Positions 57,715-64,000 of a stretch of DNA of 64,000 bases are shown piece after piece (within the stretch, counting starts at the first letter, position 1; the number at the start of each line of letters is the position of its first letter). The notes under the pieces are model-generated. The model worked only from the letters and a program-made list of their open reading frames with translations. It ran no database searches and had not been told where the DNA came from. Origin of the DNA: Ananas comosus (lineage: Eukaryota > Streptophyta > Magnoliopsida > Poales > Bromeliaceae); contig NC_033640.1 of NCBI RefSeq assembly GCF_001540865.1, positions 5,296,100-5,360,099 of the forward strand, written 5' to 3'. The translations under genes were made by a program, and so were the position numbers.

Positions 57715-60700
57715 CCTGTAGATGTATGAATAAGCATTGACTATGGTAATAGTGCTCAAATGACATTGTGACTAGACGACATGAAACACCAAGTAGTGTA
57801 AATGAACTTGTCATGAGATGCATTGATTAGCATCTAGATTGGATATGTAAACATAGAATTATGGCATTGTATCCTCTAAATGAGGATTAGATCGTACTCA
57901 CAAGTAGTCTAATGCTCGAGGTAGGTCGCTCCACCTTGGGCGGTGAGCTCCGGAGTGTTATCAACTGGGGTGGTAATGGAATTCTCCCCAGTAGACGGTC
58001 CCGTCGGGTTGTAGCGGAATCCTCCCCAGCAAAAGGGATTTGGTTGGTGAGTTGCTGTTAACCAAGTAGTTAACCAAGTTAATTGGGTAATGGTAATAAT
58101 GACATGCATGCATAAACTTCATGAGTATATATATTATTTTCTTTCAGCTTTGTGCAGGCAGTGTAGTAGTTATACTATCTGTTTACCTTTTCTTGCCTAC
58201 ATGTGCCTTAGTAGGCCTAGTGGGTGAGTCGGCGAGGTCGGCAGCCGAACCCACTGGGAACTTTCATTAGTTCTCACACCACTAACCTTGCAGATCCTAG
58301 CGCGAGCGGGGCGATCGAGGATTGGGGCAAGGGTATCGTGCCCTAGATAGTGGGTCTCCGTCGAGTTTAGTATGCACTCGGGTTCTGTTCATCTTTTGTA
58401 GCTTGATGAAAAGAACTATGTAAATTAATTATATGACATAGACATGGTGTATGTATTTGGAAGACCTATGATGTAATTTTGGTTAATGGATGTGATATAT
58501 GAAACTTGTATTTGGTTTCATTTTGGCATTGTTCAATGAATGTTTAGATAGTATTACTTTCACTTTTGTTGTTGTATTGCTTGCTCTCGTGCAAGCCATG
58601 TATAATTAAATTTATCCAGGGCGAATTTATTATACATGTATCTTGGTTGTTGAGCCTTGGGCGAACAGAGGAGATTCTGTCCGTTCGGCGTCTGTTTGAC
58701 GTGCCCAAACCGACCAAATTGCTAGTCACGAGGCATGACAACTATCTAGGGCACTATGCCCTTGCCACGATCCTTGGCCGCATCGCTAGGACTGGGATCT
58801 GCAAAACAATTCGATGAGAACTAAAAGAAGTTCCCAATGGGTTCGGCCGACAACCCCGCCGATTTTTCCACTAGGTCTAAGTAGGCATAAGTAGAGAACG
58901 AGAATAAGAAATGCTAACATACTACTATGCCTCAATAATATGATATGAAGAATAAGTAATCATTATGCTCATGATTCATGTCATTCATATGCATGTCACC
59001 CAATCATATCGGCTAACCCGTAGGTTAAGTCCAACTCACAACCAATCCCATAGATGAGAAGACATCCAGCTACGCTCATCCGGGACCGTCTGTTGGGTAG
59101 ATACGTTAACCCAATGTGTGACAACTCCGGAGCCCACTGCTTCGGTGGAGCGACCGCCACTAAGCCGACAGATGCTATGTGAGTACAGTCCAATCCTCTA
59201 AACTCGAGGATACCCTACCAACTAGGGGCAACAATACTTGGGGATCTATCCATCCCTAACATCTAATGTCATGAGTGCTATCAACATTACTAGCCCAAAT
59301 GCCACCATTCCATGTCACTATGTTGCTTATGTTCATATTCGGTTCATGCCACTATAGAGTTTACATTGTTCAAGACCCAATCCTCTACATATAATAACTA
59401 TGTTTCATCTCATATTTCTACATTTACCATGAGAGTATGCAAGTAATTGAGTGCATAACATATACTACTCTACAATGCATGAGTTTACATATATACAAAC
59501 ATGGCCAACAATAGTAACATAGACATAGGAAGAAATTCGATTGTTCCGGATAGCACCACCGACCTTAGATTGATGCTAAAGGGCGAGAAACCGAGTCCCG
59601 CGATTTAATTACCGACACCGTTTTGGCTCGACCCAAGGGCAATGAACGTAAATTGGTGTTTTTCTCCAACGGTGCGCCGTAGGCTCGTAAGAGCTTCGTT
59701 TTGAGCCTCCCAACGCATCGGTTTATTCTTCAATTAAGGAATTAAGAGATCAATTTCATTATAAACCCCATATATACAAAAACTCTAATTCCAACCCTAG
59801 GGTTTCCCATAACATGGTCAAGAACTAATCACCATGAGAAACCATCGATCATTCTAGGTTTCTAAACCACAAGAACCCTAAAAACATGGATTCTAGGTCA
59901 ACCAAAGCAAACCCTAGCATGAACTTGCTTAAAACCTCACCTTAGCCCTCCAAGACTCCAAGCTCCTCCTTGCACTAGAGCTTTTTTCCTCCAAAAGCTC
60001 CAAATCCACCTTCAATCTCCACCCAATCCACCTTTGTTGGAAGATTCTATAGAGAGAAGGAGAGGGAGAAGAGTTAGAAGAGAGGGAGAGGGCGTTCTCA
60101 GCTTGTGGAGAAGAGAGAGAGGTATTGGAGCCTTATATAAGTTCCCACAGTTGCAAACAGACCCCTCAACAATTATAATTGCAGCTGTTCACATTCTGCA
60201 TCGCATAACACTGGATACCGGTACTCGGGCTTGAGTACCGGTACCCCCGTGCTGATGCCACAACCCGAGAGTAGGCATTTTGCATAGGCCATTGAGTACC
60301 GGTACACGGCCAGCAGTACGGGTACGCAGCCTTCCCAGTACCGGTACCACCAACCGGGTACCTCAACCCGAACGTTAGCCAAACTTGCTTTCTACAGAGT
60401 ACCGGTAACCAACGTCTAGTAACGGTACTCAGCCTTCCAGTACTGGTACTGCCCCAGTTCAGTACACGGTACCCTAGGCCCCAAACTCAAACCCGAGAGC
60501 AACCTTTTTCTGCATTTGTATTAGGTACCGGTACCAGGTTCCAGTACTGGTACACAATACCCAGACTGCAGTTTTTCAAGGTTTGAGTTCGTTTTCGCGC
60601 TGGATAATGCTAAAACCACTCAAACACTATCCGGGATCACTTTTAATGAGTTCGAAGCCCTTGGGACCAGATATGAAACATGTCCCATGGCTCACTTTAC

Positions 60701-61442
60701 CACGCATTGACCAATTTGATCCAAGTTGGTATAATACATTAGGAAGCCAATATCTTATACTGTAAGGATTGAGATTTTGGCAGTGTAGTTAAACTCTCTG
60801 TTGACGATGTTTTTGTGTGTAATTTAATTACATAAGCACTCGTCAAGTTTCAGGAGAAAACGAGTTAGAATGGAGAAGATACGCGATTAATACTAATCAC
60901 TTAAAGTGAATAGTAACTCGGTTTTCCGAAGAGGCCATGGAGTAGAGTTGGCTTCCGGCGTGTATCGTACTCCGTTCATAGCGATCCAATAGCTCGTTTT
61001 GATCGGTTCAGCTATTCTGGAACCAATGGCGCTGACAGATTTCAGATCTGACGCACGAATTTTGAGATATCTGAAAATACATGTATTTTATGTATTTGTG
61101 CGTAGTTTTGATAATCGGAGAGTGGATGGATTTTGTCGCAAATCGGCGATCATATCGGGTGAAACAAAATTGTGAGTTCGATGCCCCAATCGTGCTGAAC
61201 GCGATGGCGCAGTCCATTTGAATATCTGAGGGACGGATCGCTAGAGATCACACATTGATCGAGGAGTCTTCAGTGGCAAAATGGTATTTTTGCGAAAGCC
61301 TCGATATTTTATGTACCGAATCACGCGGGATCGGACGTGGAGGTGCGTACGCGCAAGTTACACTCCCTGTCAGGGACTCAGCTGAAATTATTTACCATGG
61401 AGGGGGACATTTCTGCAATTTGCACATTGCATATAAAGTGCA

Positions 61443-61470
61443 TCTAGGGTTTCTTTGCAAGAAACCCTAG
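61443..61470. other. Perfect stem-loop after the TATA box
   Basis: ctagggtttct, a short loop, then agaaaccctag. It sits about 15-40 bp downstream of the TATA box, so it would be at the 5' end of the transcript. Confidence 0.7.
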
Positions 61471-61744
61471 ATCTAGCCGACCTAGTTCCTCAATCGTGCC
61501 CTAGCTAGCATCAGCAGGTCCCTGCCCTGGCCTTGCGCGCACCCCTGCCGCTGGCAAGCTTCCCGGGCTGCCGAAAAAGCTTGGTGGCCTCTCCTCCACC
61601 ATCTTCTTCACCTAACTGCCACCCTCCTCGGCAACAAATCTCAGGGATCATCCCACACTCTTGGATACATCATCCTCTGGCTGAGACCAATCTCCGGCGG
61701 TGTCCTCGCCGACCCCTACTGTCCGCGTGCGCCGCCAACACCGC

Positions 61745-62150
61745 TGGAACTCGCTGCGGCCGCCCAGACCTGGTACCGACCGAGGCCGAGTCCCCTCGGC
61801 CACCGTGCACTGCCGCCACCCAGAAGCGGTTGCGTCGACTTCCAGGGACTCCGGCGACCCTCTGCACACCATTGCCGCCGCCCCTGTAGCCGCTGGCCGC
61901 CGCTCCGACTTTCTGCGGCCGCCCAGGCTTTGGGCGGGCCGAGCTTGAACCCGCGGGGTCTCCGCGTGCTACCGCAGCCCAAAGACGGTCGCGCCGCCCT
62001 TCCACGGCCTCCGTCGACCTTCCACTCGCCGCCGATCGTCGTCCCGTTGTCCCCGTGGCCGCCGGCCGCTGCCTGTGCCCCTTGCGGCCGCCCAAGGCTT
62101 GTGCGGGACGAGGTCGGGCCACCTCAGCCACCGCGCGTCACCGCCGCCCA
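61745..62150. repeat. GC-rich imperfect tandem repeat, unit about 160-170 bp
   Basis: The phrase tgcggccgccca recurs at 61755, 61914 and 62083, each followed by a related stretch (gaccgaggccg, gggccgagc, ggacgaggtcgggcc). Proline/arginine-rich reading frames on both strands follow from composition and are not supported as genes. Confidence 0.65.
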
Positions 62151-62832
62151 CTGCGGGGCGCACCACTTCTCCCTCAGCCTCCGGCGACAGATCGTCGTCG
62201 CCCGTAGCTTCCCCGGCCGCCGCCCGGCCGTCGTCGCCTTTGAAACCGAGAGCAAGTTGGTGAGTCCGATCTCTGCCACCGCGCTACCGGCCGCTGCCCA
62301 CTACCGGCCGCTGCCTGCCGCCGGCAAGCACCTACCCCGGACACCACGGACCGGCCGCACCCGTCCCCGGCCGTAGCGCCCGCCGTCCGGCCGCCGGCGA
62401 CCAGTCCTAGCTCCCACTAGTCCGGTAAGCACTATTTTTTGTTAACAACACTGTATTTTGGAGTTCCGGTCGCCTTTCCGACGATCCGAAGGCACCCCGA
62501 TGAATGTGGAAGTGAGCACGATCATCCTCGTTTCGTGCTGAACATTGTGCTCACCTCCGTTGTGAAAGTTTTGAGGAGCCCAAGGATCTATCTAGATTGT
62601 ATCTATCACCTAGAGGGGGGTGAATCGGTGAAAGGCCAAAAAACCACAAATCTCGATGCAATAAAAATAAATGCGAAAAATAAAAAGCATACCGAGATTT
62701 ACGTGTGAAAACTCCAACTTGGAGAAAAACCCACGGGACCAACACGCGAAGAAATAATTCACTAAGAGAAAAGATTACAAGGTGATTACCGACTCCACGG
62801 ACTCAACCTCTCTTAACCTCCTATGAATCTTN

Positions 62833-63000
62833 ATGTGCAATTACTAACTTTGCAAAGGGCCACGTTGGCGGCCGACAACGTGACATCGAAAGTTAGTACG
62901 CGTTACATTTCATTACTTTCGTCTGATTTGCTGGTTTATATCTGAAGTAAAGGTTCAATAGTATAGGTTTTCTTAATTTATGTTTGTTTTCGTGCTGCAG
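62833..63000 (+). other. Ty3 leader after the contig join
   Basis: Starts after the N. Contains ggcggccgacaacgtgac, which matches the leader of the minus-strand element near 9930-9945 in reverse complement. Confidence 0.6.
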
Positions 63001-64000
63001 ATGCCTACGACTCATTCTGGAACCGCCGGGGCGGCTCAGGCGGCCGCTGCGGAAGAAGTGGAGACTTCCGTCACTTCGGGGTCCAGTGAGGTCAGGGAGT
63101 TACAGTAACAGCTCGCAGTGTTGACTCAGCTAGTGACCCAGCAGGCGGCGGCAGCGCGACAGCAGATGGATGCTGCGCGTCGACAGGAGGACAGGATGAA
63201 GAGGTTAGAGGATCTGTTACTGCGACAGACGACCGACAGAGAGATTCCAGATCCTATACCTACAGTACCAGACAGAGGTGCGACAGTGAGAGCACAGTCA
63301 TCTGTACCAGATACACCCCCAGTAGCTCCGAGGGTAGAGCCCCGACAGGAGACAGTAGTGCCACCAGCAGCACCAGTGCCTGCAGCAGGGATAGTGTTAC
63401 CTGAGATGGTGGGGGTTGAGGAGCGAGAGTGGATGATGGAGCGACTGAATGAATTTCGTCGTTGTAACCCTCGTATCTTTGACGGGGAGAAAGTAGATCA
63501 CTGGGTGGTCGAGAAATGGTTAATGCACATGGAGAAGCTATTCTATGATACCTTTGTTGAGGAGCGGTACCGAGTCTGGTTTGCGATACACCACCTTGAT
63601 GGCAAGGCTTACAGGTGGTGGGTGGACATTTGTGAGGATCCCCGTGCTGATTTGTCCGCTATTACGTGGAACAGGTTCAAGGAGTTATTGTTGACTACCT
63701 ACTTTCCGCAAAGTGTGAAGAGGCAAATGGAAAGAGATCTGAGAAACTTGAGGCAGGGAGACAGGACAGTGGCTGAGTACGAGAGAGAGTTCTCTCGATT
63801 ACTTCACTGTGTTCCTTTTGTGGTTCGAGATGATGAGGACAAGGCTCGTATCTTTGAGGTGGGTTTGCGGCCTGCGATTTTCAGATTAGTCCAGGCGTCA
63901 AACCTCTTGACTTACAGAGATGTGGTGAACCGGGCCTTGATTGTTGAGAAAGGGGCAGAAATCATGAAAGAAAGAGACGTTGTGGATCGAGGCAAAGGAA
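63001..64000 (+). pseudogene. gag: Ty3 gag, running off the window
   Basis: Starts MPTTHSGTAG at 63001. TAA at 63106-63108 interrupts the frame after VRELQ; from there it is open to the window end. The domains are a coiled coil (QLVTQQAAAARQQMDAARRQ), a proline/valine-rich linker, the Retrotrans_gag domain (RRCNPRIFDGEKVDHWVVEK ... GKAYRWWVDI ... FKELLLTTYFPQSVKRQM) and TVAEYEREFSRL. It is the same family as the gag fragment on the minus strand at 9233-9802, and the stop is not shared between them. The zinc knuckle is not reached. Without the stop it would be a normal gag. Confidence 0.85.

Larger units (their letters stand above)
42897..58740 (+). mobile_element. Solo LTR with TSD ACTAT, split by a Ty3 element
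   Basis: Starts TGTAACATATCG at 42897; resumes at 57720 after the Ty3 insertion and ends AGGCATGACA at 58740. ACTAT flanks at 42892-42896 and 58741-58745. It belongs to the same family as the LTR at 14358-19459 (same start, same end phrases such as ctgtccgttcggcgtctg). Palindrome array 43110-43340; TATA box tatataaaaacc at 43411; CT-rich start of transcript at 43440-43500. Confidence 0.88.
42551..60760 (-). mobile_element. Minus-strand LTR split by a later nested insertion (42897-58745)
   Basis: The LTR 3' end is GGCGTGACA on the minus strand at 42551. The LTR runs to 42896, resumes at 58746, and reaches about 60760, where the next element cuts it. Its second part has a palindrome array at 60205-60560, a TATA box on the minus strand (cttatataaggc near 60135) and AAG/CT-rich transcribed DNA at 59930-60120. 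The phrase cccaatgggttcggccgac at 58838 is the inverse of the U5 phrase cccactggga seen in the others. CCCTA precedes the LTR at 42546-42550. No coding sequence. Confidence 0.7.
60761..62831 (+). mobile_element. Start of another LTR element, GC-rich
   Basis: TGTAAGGATTGAG at 60761 looks like an LTR start cutting the minus-strand LTR. A TATA box gcatataaagtg lies at 61429, directly followed by a perfect hairpin. Then comes a GC-rich region (61520-62430), and from about 62600 a phrase common in other plant repeats (cacctagaggggggtgaat). No LTR end (GTGACA) is seen before the N at 62832, so whether this LTR belongs to the gag element to the right is not known. Confidence 0.5.

Noticed and set aside
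61533..62376. Proline/arginine-rich frames on both strands
   Set aside because: Explained by a GC-rich imperfect tandem repeat; no domain and no conserved frame between repeat units.

Overview
The window is plant nuclear DNA, probably from a monocot, and consists almost entirely of nested transposable elements. The evidence is a set of very long LTRs (2.5-3.3 kb) ending in GTGACA, primer sites matching initiator tRNA-Met, a Del/Tekay-like Ty3 polyprotein, a Ty1/copia element, a CACTA (En/Spm) element, hAT, Tourist and Mutator-type MITEs, and a small intron-less gene for a CLE signalling peptide. I do not recognise the species. Single N characters at 30720, 32849, 37341 and 62832 mark contig joins or partly closed gaps.

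Layout. 1-7576: right part of a CACTA element. Its TNP2 transposase (about 60-2860) is readable only when the printed strand is read backwards without complementing; the second gene (4117-6692) and the TAGTG terminus are normal. 7577-13094: minus-strand Ty3 element with gag fused to its 3' LTR. 13095-23997: LTR fragments and solo LTRs nested in one another, three of them with exact 5-bp target duplications. 24190-25372: microsatellites and three palindromic MITEs. 25435-28600: the only genic island, with the CLE gene at 27199-27462. 28612-30775: hAT-like element whose interior (about 28650-30719) is again reversed but not complemented. 31028-39759: Ty1/copia element with TSD GGTAC, containing two Ns and a repeated 3' pol segment. 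39765-42540: AT-rich DNA with a Tourist MITE and a Mutator-type MITE. 42551-60760: a minus-strand LTR split by a solo LTR (TSD ACTAT), split by a Ty3 element (44162-57714), whose 3' LTR is split by another solo LTR (TSD ATGTC). 60761-64000: start of a further LTR element and a Ty3 gag running off the window.

How it fits together. Host function is limited to the CLE gene; everything else is an insertion record. No element looks fully coding: both retrotransposon polyproteins carry nonsense codons that mostly look like C-to-T changes, and frameshifts. The most unusual points are the two mirror-image segments (very probably assembly or gap-filling errors, but ones that hide a real transposase from every standard search), and arrays of palindromes with an ACCGGT core just upstream of the TATA box in several LTR families.
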